From contig JACJYE010000023.1 in the NCBI GenBank assembly GCA_020636255.1, positions 1 to 24,381 of the forward strand: DNA of 24,381 bases. The letters run 5' to 3'. Positions within the stretch are counted from its first letter, which is position 1. Each line of letters starts with the position of its first letter. The position numbers and the translations under genes were made by a program. The notes beneath the pieces were generated by a model. The model saw only the letters and a list, made by a program, of their open reading frames with translations, was not told where the DNA came from and made no database searches. Source of the stretch: Lewinellaceae bacterium. Lineage in GTDB: Bacteria > Bacteroidota > Bacteroidia > Chitinophagales > Saprospiraceae. This document shows positions 7,744 to 16,050 of the stretch, piece after piece.

Positions 7744-8553
7744 CTACTGGCCTTCCCTCAGCACCACGATCTTTTGCGCGCAGTAGCGGAACAAATGGTA
7801 ACCCGCTCCGCCCTGCGACACCACCTGCATCATCTTTTCCGGGTCGAGGATGCGCGTAGCGCCGACGATGTCCACCTTTTTTTTAAATAACAGGTCGGGC
7901 AGCAGGCTGCTGGTAGGGCCGGTCACAACGACGGTGCTGTGTTCGGGGATGAGGGCCAGCAGGCCATCCAGGCTGCGGTTGGCAAGCGTAGAGCCGGTGA
8001 TGATGACGATGTCGGAACCGGGCAGTATGCGCTCCGCCTCGGCGGCGGGCACGTAGTAGCCGATATCTTCAGGCCGCAGCGCATCGGGGTTCAGTTCCAG
8101 CACCTTAAAGTTGGCGCCGGCTTCCTTCAGGCGGCGGATGTAGGACTGGAAAGCCCCGACAACCGTGGCCTTTTTTGAGCCCGGGAAATCGAGGAAATCA
8201 AAGGGGTCGCGGTTTTCGTGGATGTGGTAGTATTCCGAGGACAGGAACCGGGAGGAGAGGGCATTCAGGGTGGCGGCCTGCAGGCTGTCGAGGAACTGGC
8301 TGCGGATGTCGCCGGAAAAAAGGCTGCCGGCCGTTTGTCCGGTGATGTTGCCCGGCGTAAAAGGGCCGAATTCGCGTTGGCCTTTCTGCCAGCCCGTCTC
8401 TTTGCTGATATAGGTGCTGGCCACGCCAAAAGACTGGTTGGACAGCCTGATGCCCGTCAGGAAGGCCCCGATGCGCACTTCTTCGATCTCGATCTCATGG
8501 AGTTGTATCCCGAACCTGTTTTCCAGGATCTCCAGGGTTTTATTGGCTATCAT
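7744..8553 (-). CDS. DUF364 domain protein, putative Rossmann-like metal-chelation family
   Basis: A 269-residue cytosolic protein. The N-terminal part (about 1-85) resembles the DUF4213 enolase-N-like module. The C-terminal part (about 125-265) is the DUF364 Rossmann-like domain, with a VVGAF strand-loop near 130, the DIVIITGSTLANRSLDGLL block near 180-200 and TVVVTGPTSSLLPDLLF near 207-225. The family is annotated as a putative heavy-metal chelation domain on structural grounds, and some members are linked to molybdenum or other metal cofactor loci. No such neighbours are seen here. It is divergent from the secreted-protein gene and convergent with the ABC ATPase, with 26 bases between stops. 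It appears to be a single-gene unit. Confidence 0.85.
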   Translation of the reverse strand: MIANKTLEILENRFGIQLHEIEIEEVRIGAFLTGIRLSNQSFGVASTYISKETGWQKGQREFGPFTPGNITGQTAGSLFSGDIRSQFLDSLQAATLNALSSRFLSSEYYHIHENRDPFDFLDFPGSKKATVVGAFQSYIRRLKEAGANFKVLELNPDALRPEDIGYYVPAAEAERILPGSDIVIITGSTLANRSLDGLLALIPEHSTVVVTGPTSSLLPDLLFKKKVDIVGATRILDPEKMMQVVSQGGAGYHLFRYCAQKIVVLREGQ

Positions 8554-8651
8554 CTGCTCTGTTGTGTTGATCAGTCTGTTAAAAAAGGCAGCGGCACCGA
8601 CATGCCCGAAAGATCGGCAGTAAAATTCGCTTAAACTCTCGTATTTTTAAT

Positions 8652-8663
8652 TGATCCTGATCA
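8652..8663. promoter_or_regulatory. Short palindrome between divergent genes
   Basis: TGATC-CT-GATCA is a perfect inverted repeat with a two-base spacer, 17 bases before the start codon at 8680 and just after a promoter-like TATTTTTA at 8642-8649. It could be an operator or the base of a leader hairpin. A chance palindrome of this length is possible. Confidence 0.25.
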
Positions 8664-8679
8664 CAAAACCCTATCCCCT

Positions 8680-10296
8680 ATGAGCGCACTGTTTTGCCTG
8701 ATCATCCTCTGCCCCTGGTTGTCAGGTGGCGATAGCCTTCCCGCCGGTTCGGGGCCCCATGGTGTGGAGATCTGCGACAATGGCATCGACGACGATGCCG
8801 ACGGGCTGATCGACCTCAACGACCCGGATTGCGACTGCCCGCTGGTAGAGCCGGTGTCGCTCATTCCCAACCCTTCTTTTGAAGAGCGGGACTGTTGCCC
8901 TTCCAACCGCTCGCAAATGGATTGCGCTTCGGGCTGGATACAAGCCTCTACAGCAACTACCGATTATCTCCATACCTGTGGCTGGATGGGCTGGGAAGAC
9001 ATGCCAGTGCCGCTGCCGCTGCCTGATGGCGAAGGTTGCATGGGCTTCCGCGACGGCCGCCCCGGCGGAGGCTTCGATATGGAGCAACCGCAGCCCAACT
9101 GGAAAGAATACGCGGGCGCCTGCCTGTCGTCGCCACTGCGGGCAGGGGTGTATTACCGCTTCGAATTCTATATCGGTTTTACCTATGCACAGAATTCTCC
9201 GCCCACGACGCTGGCCTTTTTCGGCGCTACCGATTGTGCCTCCCTGCCCTTTGGTGAAGGGCGGGCGGATTTTGGCTGCCCTACCAACGGGCCCGGCTGG
9301 ATACAACTGGGCTCCGTGCTGATACAAGGTGTGAACGAGTGGAAAAAAAAGGAGATCAGCTTTGTTCCGCCGCAAGATATATACGCCATCGCTATCGGCC
9401 CCAATTGCACGCTCAACCCTTCCAGCATCAGTTATTACTATTTCTTCGACAACCTGGTGCTGGCCGAGCAGAAGGAATTCGATTTTCAGATAAGCGGTGT
9501 CAACCACGCCTGCTCTGAAGACTTCGCCCTGAGCATCCCTTATCACGATACCCTGCAATACCAGTGGTACCGGAATGGCATCGCCCTGGTGGGCGAAACC
9601 GGCCCGCAGCTGGCTGCGGCCGGCAGGCCCGGCAATTACCAGGTGCGCGTGCTGGGGCCCAACAGCTGCCGCCTGGCCGCGGTTTACCAGTACAGAATAC
9701 CCGTGATCACAGAAAAAGTAGAGGCTATTGTGTGTAAGGGCGATACCTATCCCTTCGGCGCCCGTCCCCTGAGCGAAAGCGGCGTTTATTACGACACCCT
9801 GAAAAGCGTGGATCAATGCGACAGCATCGTGCAGCTCGATCTGGAAGTGCTGGGCGAGATCAGCGATACGGTATCTGCCAGGATATTTGAAGGCGAGAGC
9901 TATCGGGTGGGCCCCCGCCAGTATTCCCGCCCCGGCGAATATACGGCCGTGCTGCCTTCCCAATACGGATGCGATAGCTTAGTCTTCCTCATTCTGGACA
10001 CCTATCGGATCTACATCCCCAATGCCTTCTCTCCTAATGGCGACGGGCGCAACGACACCTTCGGCATCTTTGCCGGCCCAGGGCTGCAGGAAGTGCTGCG
10101 GCTTCGGGTCTTCAACCGCTGGGGCGGGCTGGCCTTCGAATCGGCAGGCCAGAGCACCGACGGCCTACCAAAAAGCTGGGACGGCACCATTGACGGCCAG
10201 CCCGCCGAGCCAGGTAATTACGTCTACCAGGCCATCATCGTTTTCGATGATGGAAAGGAACGCACCGTCGCCGGATCTGTAACCCTGGCCCGGTGA
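8680..10296 (+). CDS. Secreted protein with T9SS type B (gliding-motility) sorting domain
   Basis: A 538-residue exported protein. Residues 1-17 form a hydrophobic signal peptide. Residues 30-51 hold the acidic EICDNGIDDDADGLID motif, a calcium-binding-like module frequent in Bacteroidota surface proteins. A Cys-rich domain follows (about 58-270, starting SLIPNPSFEERDCCP), which looks like a carbohydrate-binding-type jelly roll, then Ig-like stretches (about 270-440). The C-terminus from 445 (IYIPNAFSPNGDGRNDTF) to the end is the CHU_C/TIGR04131 domain that directs export through the type IX system and anchoring at the surface. The start ATG gives a good signal peptide. The biological ligand is unknown. 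Confidence 0.9.
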   Translation: MSALFCLIILCPWLSGGDSLPAGSGPHGVEICDNGIDDDADGLIDLNDPDCDCPLVEPVSLIPNPSFEERDCCPSNRSQMDCASGWIQASTATTDYLHTCGWMGWEDMPVPLPLPDGEGCMGFRDGRPGGGFDMEQPQPNWKEYAGACLSSPLRAGVYYRFEFYIGFTYAQNSPPTTLAFFGATDCASLPFGEGRADFGCPTNGPGWIQLGSVLIQGVNEWKKKEISFVPPQDIYAIAIGPNCTLNPSSISYYYFFDNLVLAEQKEFDFQISGVNHACSEDFALSIPYHDTLQYQWYRNGIALVGETGPQLAAAGRPGNYQVRVLGPNSCRLAAVYQYRIPVITEKVEAIVCKGDTYPFGARPLSESGVYYDTLKSVDQCDSIVQLDLEVLGEISDTVSARIFEGESYRVGPRQYSRPGEYTAVLPSQYGCDSLVFLILDTYRIYIPNAFSPNGDGRNDTFGIFAGPGLQEVLRLRVFNRWGGLAFESAGQSTDGLPKSWDGTIDGQPAEPGNYVYQAIIVFDDGKERTVAGSVTLAR

Positions 10297-10303
10297 AGGC
10301 GGC

Positions 10304-10322
10304 CCCGGGGCAACGGCCCGGG
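10304..10322. terminator. GC-rich hairpin between convergent genes
   Basis: CCCGGG at 10304-10309 can pair with CCCGGG at 10317-10322 around a seven-base loop, eight bases after the stop of the secreted-protein gene. There is no strong T-run on either side. The position between two convergent genes fits a terminator. Confidence 0.35.
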
Positions 10323-10430
10323 ACTGTTCAATGTTTCACGTTTAAAATTGGCCTGGATATCAAAAGGTTGCGACTGCGGCGACATACTTGATCGAACTAT
10401 CCCTATACCTAATACCCAGCACCATGCACC

Positions 10431-13400
10431 TTACCTCAACGGCGTCCCTACACTGAATTTTGGGTAAAACGATTCTTCTTCGGAGAATCCGGCCGACAAG
10501 GACAAGGTGAAGGCTTCGTCCAGCGGTACGAAGTAAAAGCCAAAGCCGTAGCCACTATGCCAGCTGTTGCGCTCTTCGCTGTCCTGGTATGCCCTTCCGG
10601 TGTCGAAGAATACCTTTACGCCAGCCTTGAAAGGCAGGAAAGCGACATCTTTCGCAGCAAACTGATAGCGCAGTTCCGAGTTAAAATAAGTGATGGACTC
10701 GCCGGTAAAACGGTTGTCGAAATAGCCGCGCAGGCCGCTTGCGTTGCCCAGTGTAGGCAGCTTGTACCAGGGCGCCTCGCCATGGCTCATGGCCCCGCCG
10801 AGGCGCAGGCCCAGGGTCAGGGGGCGCCCGGTGCGGGTAGAGAAGAAAAACGACATGTCGCCCGAAAGAATACCGAAGTTGCCGTCGGCGCCATCGAGGA
10901 TAGAGGTATAGGTATAAAACAGCCTTGCTCTGGCGCCCCGGAAAGGCAGGCCGTCGTTGTCGAGGAAATCGATATCCAGGTTGCCTTCAACCGGTAAGAG
11001 GGTTAGCGACTGGCCCGCGCCGAAATAGGTGTTGTCATTGAGGTAGGTGTTGTCGGCCAGCACCGATTCGGCCGCCTCCACGCCGAGCCGGGCCTCGAAG
11101 GAGCTCTTTTGCCAGAAATCGCGTTTCAGGCCGGCAGAGAGGTGTTTCCTGTTCACCCGGGCTTCGTAGTAGCCGTCGCGGAGCAGGCCGTCGTCCTTCA
11201 GGGTTTCGTTGCCTTGTCCGAAGTAATAGTTGTTGAAATCGGGGCGGGCGATGAAAGCCTGGGCCACGACATCCCACTGGCGGATCGCCTGATGGAAGCG
11301 GCCCTTGTAGGAAATGGATTTGTTGTCGTTGGTGGTGAGCCCGGCCGTGAGGATATGCCGGCTGTGGTAACTGTCTTTGCCGAACTTCCGGATCAGCCAG
11401 TTAGCGCCAAGGGTAGTGCCGAAACCGGCAAACTTGTCATACCCTACCAGCACGATAGGCGCGAGCCGGCTATAGGCAAAGCGGAACCGGTCGTACTCGT
11501 ACAGTTCCTTATTCCAGTAGTTGACGGCCCGGGCCTTACCGCTCAGTTCGTAGGTGGTGCCGTCGCCTTTGTCGTAAAGCCGGGCCTTCGCCTGCGTATC
11601 CGCCTTGAAGACATCGTCGCCAGGGCCGCCGAAGGCGCGCAGTCGTATTTGCCCTTTGCCGCTGCCGGCGATGTCGAAAACATCGCCGCTACCCAGGCCC
11701 CAAAGCCTGACTTCCCGCGTTTCACCAGGATAGAATACGCGGGAGTACAGCAGCTGCTGCCCCCGCTCGTTATCGTCTTCGTCGTACATCTGTACCTCGA
11801 GCGTGCCGTCTTCCCGGAACCCGGCGACGAAATACTCCGATTCGTTGGAGCCCAGAACGTCCACTTCGCGGGCTTGCAGGCGGTAGTATTTCTCCGCCGC
11901 TTCCGACAGGTGTTTCAACCGGTTTTTCAGCTTGGCCTCTACTATGCTGCCCGAAATATCATACGTTTCAGAAGGCATACGCCGCACGGCCTGTTCGATG
12001 TCGGCCTCGGTGATATGATCCTGGATGTACCGGGCCTGTTCCATAAACACCTCTCTGCCGGCTTCCGACATGAGAAAGCGGTCCATGTGGCGCGCCTGGA
12101 AGGTGAGGCTCTGGATGTCGTGGAAATCGTAACCGAAGTTCTCGATATTGGGGATGCCGAAGCGGCGGTCGGCGATCCAGGGGATGATGCCGTCCTGGCG
12201 TGAAAAGGCGTGGTCGCGGTCGCGCGGGATGGGCCGGTACAGCGTAAAGCCGCCGGCGCCTTTATAGGCCGCCCATTTCCAGTTGTCTTCGTGTTTGCTC
12301 CAGTCGCCGATCAGGATATCGAACAGGCGGGCGCGGACGAATTCATTCTGGTCGGCCTTCGTTTTCTGGTGTTTGTAAAAATGGCGGAACAGCTTGGTGC
12401 TGCGGTCGACCTTATCGGCATCGCCGAAGAGTTTCCCTTCCTGATTGGGCTTTCCGGGATTTTCTTCCAGCATGCCGAACAGCCCGCCGTATTTGGCCTG
12501 AAAAGGGCCCAGCTTGGGGTCGTCGGGCAGCACATACAGGGTGGGCGTGGCGTGCAGGATACCTATTTTATCAAGCAGCGGCGCTACGGCCATAGCGCCA
12601 TAAGGGTGTTGGGTGGAGGTTTGGTCGCGGATCACACCTGCAGCGAAAGACGGGCGCAGGTGGTAGTCGAGGGCTTTGGCGGGGTCTTTATTCACCGAAC
12701 GGAAGGTGAACTCGGTGCCGTTGCCGGATTTGAACTTCAGGGACGTGGTTTGCCTGCCGCCGCCCTTTTTGTAGATCGTTAGCCCGCCCTGTACGGTATC
12801 GAGGTTGAGGTAAGGCACACGGACAGGGGTAGTCCAGGTGTTGCGGTAGTGCTTGCCCAGCCATGTTTCTTTCAGCCAGCCGGCCTCATACTCTGCTCCG
12901 CCGACGATGGCTACCTGCTCATCGTAGGATCCCTGCATGTGGCCGGTACTTAGGGGTTTCGATTTACAGGGTACATAAGAAGTGTTCGGGATGCTTTCCC
13001 TGTTCGGGGTGTTATCGTCACAGGCCGAATGGAACAGGGCGAATTCGCCGGCCTGCTTGAGGCCTTCACCTTTCGTGAAACCCAGGAACCGGGCATCCAC
13101 CCTGCCGTTGTCGTAATAATCTATGGCCATGATGCCTGCTGCTTTGGCGCTGAACAAGGTTTTATGGTCCCGCGCTGCATATTTAGAGGCAGTAGGCGCT
13201 CCGCTGTTCATCAGTACGTTGTTGCCCCTGCTGATAATCTGTTGGTTCATCTCGTGGCCGGCGGCGTAGATGATATTGCTGTGGAAGAAGAGCAGGTTGT
13301 TCATGCTTTCGATAAAGCCCTGCAGGCGCGGGTTGGCCAGGTCGTTGGGGCCTCCGGCATTGGCGTGAAAGGCGGCGCGGAAGAAGCCAACGACAGGGAG

Positions 13401-14108
13401 CGGGGCCATCTGTTTTGCAAAAGAAAAATACCCTCCGTAGTTGCCCAGCGAATAAATGGGGTGGTGCCCGGCGATCAGGATATTTCGGTCCTGATAGTCG
13501 TCAACAGCGTCTTCGAGTTCCTCTTTGAGGTTGGCTGGCGTGATGGCGTCGCAGAGGGCATCGGAAGGGCGCGGTTTGTCATAGGGGTGGTTCCACCATT
13601 GGGTGTTCAGTACGAGGATGACGAGCGATTCGTCAACCTCTATGGCCTCGGGGCCCGGGCAGCCGTCTTCGACGGGCCATTGGCTGTGCCGGTAATCCTT
13701 TTTTTTGATGTAGTCCCTGACTTTTTTTTCCAGCTGGTGCAGGTTCTTTTCGCCTCCGCGCCTGCTGCTGTTCCAGTCTCTGTCGCCGGGTAGCAGCAGT
13801 AGCTGGCCATTGGGCGTGGCCTCCGCCATATCCGCTATCCGGAAAAGGGGTTCGGCCAGGCTGTCGCCCGGTTCTTCCATCGGGGCCTTCGTCAGGTCGC
13901 CGTCCAGTATAAGGGTAAAGGGGTTTTCCGTTTGCCCGAACAACTGGCCGAGCTGTTCCAGAAATGCCGGCTTATCTTCAACGTCGGCGAAATTTCCAAA
14001 AAAATAAACCGTATGCCGTACGGATTCCTGGGCGTTCAGGGTGAAAGAGCTCACCTGTAGAGCAAGCAGTACGGTTGTTAACCATCGGGGCGGGGTATAG
14101 GCCTTCAT
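10431..14108 (-). CDS. Metallophosphoesterase-like / CotH-kinase-like / outer-membrane barrel fusion
   Basis: A 1225-residue envelope protein with a signal peptide (1-26, ending NAQ). Residues 31-310 are a calcineurin-like phosphoesterase domain whose expected ligands are partly replaced: GNFAD at 38-42 where GD-x-G/H is usual, GD at 70-71 kept, GDRD at 108-111 instead of GNHD, GHHP at 214-217 kept, and GHEMN at 284-288 instead of GHxHN. Residues about 405-640 include a glycine-rich GGLTIYKKGGG, Lys474 in RSVNKDP, then HEDNW (606-610) and PIPRDRDHAF (626-635), a layout like CotH kinases (HxDNY ... PWDLD). Residues about 880-1225 form a BamA/surface-antigen-type beta-barrel. The protein is therefore probably anchored in the outer membrane with large soluble domains. 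The gene follows the mutarotase by 52 bases on the same strand and could be read from the fucose operon. Confidence 0.85.
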   Translation of the reverse strand: MKAYTPPRWLTTVLLALQVSSFTLNAQESVRHTVYFFGNFADVEDKPAFLEQLGQLFGQTENPFTLILDGDLTKAPMEEPGDSLAEPLFRIADMAEATPNGQLLLLPGDRDWNSSRRGGEKNLHQLEKKVRDYIKKKDYRHSQWPVEDGCPGPEAIEVDESLVILVLNTQWWNHPYDKPRPSDALCDAITPANLKEELEDAVDDYQDRNILIAGHHPIYSLGNYGGYFSFAKQMAPLPVVGFFRAAFHANAGGPNDLANPRLQGFIESMNNLLFFHSNIIYAAGHEMNQQIISRGNNVLMNSGAPTASKYAARDHKTLFSAKAAGIMAIDYYDNGRVDARFLGFTKGEGLKQAGEFALFHSACDDNTPNRESIPNTSYVPCKSKPLSTGHMQGSYDEQVAIVGGAEYEAGWLKETWLGKHYRNTWTTPVRVPYLNLDTVQGGLTIYKKGGGRQTTSLKFKSGNGTEFTFRSVNKDPAKALDYHLRPSFAAGVIRDQTSTQHPYGAMAVAPLLDKIGILHATPTLYVLPDDPKLGPFQAKYGGLFGMLEENPGKPNQEGKLFGDADKVDRSTKLFRHFYKHQKTKADQNEFVRARLFDILIGDWSKHEDNWKWAAYKGAGGFTLYRPIPRDRDHAFSRQDGIIPWIADRRFGIPNIENFGYDFHDIQSLTFQARHMDRFLMSEAGREVFMEQARYIQDHITEADIEQAVRRMPSETYDISGSIVEAKLKNRLKHLSEAAEKYYRLQAREVDVLGSNESEYFVAGFREDGTLEVQMYDEDDNERGQQLLYSRVFYPGETREVRLWGLGSGDVFDIAGSGKGQIRLRAFGGPGDDVFKADTQAKARLYDKGDGTTYELSGKARAVNYWNKELYEYDRFRFAYSRLAPIVLVGYDKFAGFGTTLGANWLIRKFGKDSYHSRHILTAGLTTNDNKSISYKGRFHQAIRQWDVVAQAFIARPDFNNYYFGQGNETLKDDGLLRDGYYEARVNRKHLSAGLKRDFWQKSSFEARLGVEAAESVLADNTYLNDNTYFGAGQSLTLLPVEGNLDIDFLDNDGLPFRGARARLFYTYTSILDGADGNFGILSGDMSFFFSTRTGRPLTLGLRLGGAMSHGEAPWYKLPTLGNASGLRGYFDNRFTGESITYFNSELRYQFAAKDVAFLPFKAGVKVFFDTGRAYQDSEERNSWHSGYGFGFYFVPLDEAFTLSLSAGFSEEESFYPKFSVGTPLR

Positions 14109-14160
14109 AATATATGGGTTGAAGGTGTTGTAATGTTATTTGATTAATGCCGGGCTCTTC

Positions 14161-14499
14161 CTACTGGCCGAGCTTGAAGATCTGTTCCATCGGCACCCAT
14201 TTTTGCCCTTCTTCCGCCCAGGGCAGGGCCTGTTGGAAGGAGCTCATCAGCGCTTCCCATTCCTGTACTTTGGGGTTGGCCGCGTCCATGCTGGCCTTTT
14301 GCTCGAAAGAAAAAGCATCGCTCGTTTCCATGATCATGAACAGGCGGTTGCCCGTCAGGTAGATCTCCATATCGCTGATGCCGGCTTCCCGGATGCTCCG
14401 GGTGATCTCCGGCCAGACTGCTCCCGGCGCATGGTGCGCCTTGTAGGCTTCGATGAGATCGGGCCGGCCTTTTAGGTCGAGGGCAAGGCAGTAACGCAT
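14161..14499 (-). CDS. L-rhamnose mutarotase-family protein, probable L-fucose mutarotase
   Basis: A 112-residue cytosolic dimeric alpha/beta-barrel protein of the DUF718/RhaM family. The family pattern is visible: AHHAPGAVWPEI near 21-32 with the catalytic-type His, EIYLTGNRLFMIMET near 45-59 and a Trp in VQEWEALM. These enzymes interconvert alpha and beta anomers of deoxyhexoses. RhaM acts on L-rhamnose, but homologues in oxidative fucose loci act on L-fucose. The neighbours here are FucP, an L-fucose dehydrogenase and a fuconolactonase, so L-fucose is the likely substrate (inference). Length matches the family (about 104-115). Confidence 0.88.
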   Translation of the reverse strand: MRYCLALDLKGRPDLIEAYKAHHAPGAVWPEITRSIREAGISDMEIYLTGNRLFMIMETSDAFSFEQKASMDAANPKVQEWEALMSSFQQALPWAEEGQKWVPMEQIFKLGQ

Positions 14500-14548
14500 A
14501 GGCGGTTATTATCTTTACTTTTCATGGTTACGCTGTTACGTGGCCAGT

Positions 14549-14597
14549 GTACTCCCAACCGTGAAACCAGGGGCAATGAGGCCGTGAAGCATTGGGT
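14549..14597 (-). repeat. Dispersed intergenic repeat B, diverged copy
   Basis: TACTCCCAACCGTGAAACCA is close to the reverse complement of the 15903-15922 segment (TACTCCCAGCCATGAAACCA), and AATGAGGCCGTGAAGC resembles AATGAGGCCATGAAAC at 15948-15963. It fills the gap between fucP and the mutarotase gene inside the putative operon. Confidence 0.5.
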
Positions 14598-14610
14598 TCA
14601 CTTCGTTCAC

Positions 14611-15870
14611 TCATGCAACCTGCACCCGAAGGCGCCGGGCGGCATAGGCGAAATAGGCCACGACGGCAAAGCAGAGTAAGGGCACCAGGAAGGCGTAGTG
14701 GATGCTTCCGGTGGCGTCCGACACTTTGCCCTGCACCCCGGTCAGCACTGCGCCTCCCAGGATAGCCATGATGAGCCCCGAGCCGCCGATCTTGGTGTCC
14801 TGTCCCAGCCCGCGCAGGCCCAGCCCGTAAATAGTGGGGAACATCAGAGACATGCAGGCGGAAATGGCCACCAGGGCGTAGACGCTAAAGGCCCCGCTTC
14901 CGAATATGACGATAACGGCCAGCGCCATAGCCAGCAGCGCCAGCGACAAGAGCAGGCGACGGGGGTCGATGAACCGCATCAGGAAGGTACAAATAAAACG
15001 GGATGCCAGGAAAAGGATCAGCGAGGCCAGATAGTAGGTGGCCGCCTGATCTTCATTGAGCTGCATCTCCTGCATCACATACCGAATGGTGAACGACCAT
15101 ACGCCGATCTGGGCGCCGACGTAGAAGAACTGCGCGATCACTGCCCATACATAATGGGGCTTTTTGGCCAGCCGCCCGAAGGCAGCAATGAAGTCGGCCT
15201 GATGGTCTTCATCCGAAGCTTTTGGCATTTTAGTGAAGGCGATGGCGAGCCATAGTGCGAGCAGGAAAAAAGCTACGCCCACGTAAGGGCCCATCACTGC
15301 GCCGAGTTCCTGCGCCTGGATGTCCTGCAGCTGCTCCGGGCTCATGGCCGCCCGCTGTACGGAATCCGCCTGGTTGAGTTTCGACAGGATGAAAGCCTTG
15401 CTGAGCAATACGCCGATGATGGAGCCGATGGGGTTAAACGATTGGGCAAAGTTCAGGCGCTGTGTGCCCGTCTCCTCCGGGCCCATTGCGATGATGTAGG
15501 GGTTGGCCGTCGTTTCCAGAATGGACAGCCCGCCTGCCAGGATAAACAAGGCCGCCAGGAAATGGCCGTACGCCATCGTCTGGCTGGCGGGGTAGAAAAG
15601 CAGTGCTCCGGCGATGAACAGCCCCAGCCCGATCAGCACCCCCGCTTTGTACGTAAACCTCTTGATCAGGATGGCCGCAGGTATGGCCAGGCAGAAATAC
15701 GCTCCGTAAAAGGCGTATTGCACGAAAGCCGTCTGGTAGTCCGACATGCTCATGATGCGCTTGAAGGCCGCCAGCAGCGTGTCGGTCATGTTGTTGGCCA
15801 GCCCCCACATGAGAAAGAGGCTGGTGATCAGGATGAAGGGAAGTAAGGGTGTGTGTCTGGGTGTCGCCAT
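14611..15870 (-). CDS. fucP: L-fucose:proton symporter FucP (MFS)
   Basis: A 419-residue inner-membrane transporter with about 12 hydrophobic helices, closely following E. coli FucP in order and spacing of motifs. It retains the two acidic residues shown to matter in FucP: Asp30 in GLANNMTD (Asp46 in E. coli) and Glu119 in LSILETTANP (Glu135 in E. coli). Other matches are FAQSFNPIGSIIGV, FFYVGAQIGVWSFTIRY and MFPTIYGLGLRGLGQDTKIG. The ATG at 15870 is preferred over the in-frame ATG at 15912, because the extra 14 residues are encoded partly by a dispersed repeat and lack family similarity. It would import L-fucose for the dehydrogenase and lactonase encoded beside it. Confidence 0.93.
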   Translation of the reverse strand: MATPRHTPLLPFILITSLFLMWGLANNMTDTLLAAFKRIMSMSDYQTAFVQYAFYGAYFCLAIPAAILIKRFTYKAGVLIGLGLFIAGALLFYPASQTMAYGHFLAALFILAGGLSILETTANPYIIAMGPEETGTQRLNFAQSFNPIGSIIGVLLSKAFILSKLNQADSVQRAAMSPEQLQDIQAQELGAVMGPYVGVAFFLLALWLAIAFTKMPKASDEDHQADFIAAFGRLAKKPHYVWAVIAQFFYVGAQIGVWSFTIRYVMQEMQLNEDQAATYYLASLILFLASRFICTFLMRFIDPRRLLLSLALLAMALAVIVIFGSGAFSVYALVAISACMSLMFPTIYGLGLRGLGQDTKIGGSGLIMAILGGAVLTGVQGKVSDATGSIHYAFLVPLLCFAVVAYFAYAARRLRVQVA

Positions 15871-15899
15871 ATCGCCGTTATTTCTGAGTTGCTCGTTGT

Positions 15900-15957
15900 T
15901 GCATGGTTTCATGGCTGGGAGTATCCTGGCTTAAAAGCCATGCGACAATGAGGCCAT
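15900..15957 (+). repeat. Dispersed intergenic repeat B, copy 2
   Basis: This copy shares the core TGGGAGTATCCTGGCTTAAA with 5295-5314 and the flanking CATGG and GAGGCCAT motifs. It lies between the SDR gene and fucP. Its left part overlaps the longer in-frame extension of fucP, which argues for the downstream fucP start. Confidence 0.7.
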
Positions 15958-16050
15958 GAAACCGTCCTGACAAGGCGCCGTCGTTACAGTGCTCGTGTCA
16001 CAGCACTAACCATCTAACCGTGATGTAATTATAGTCATCTCCCCATGCCT

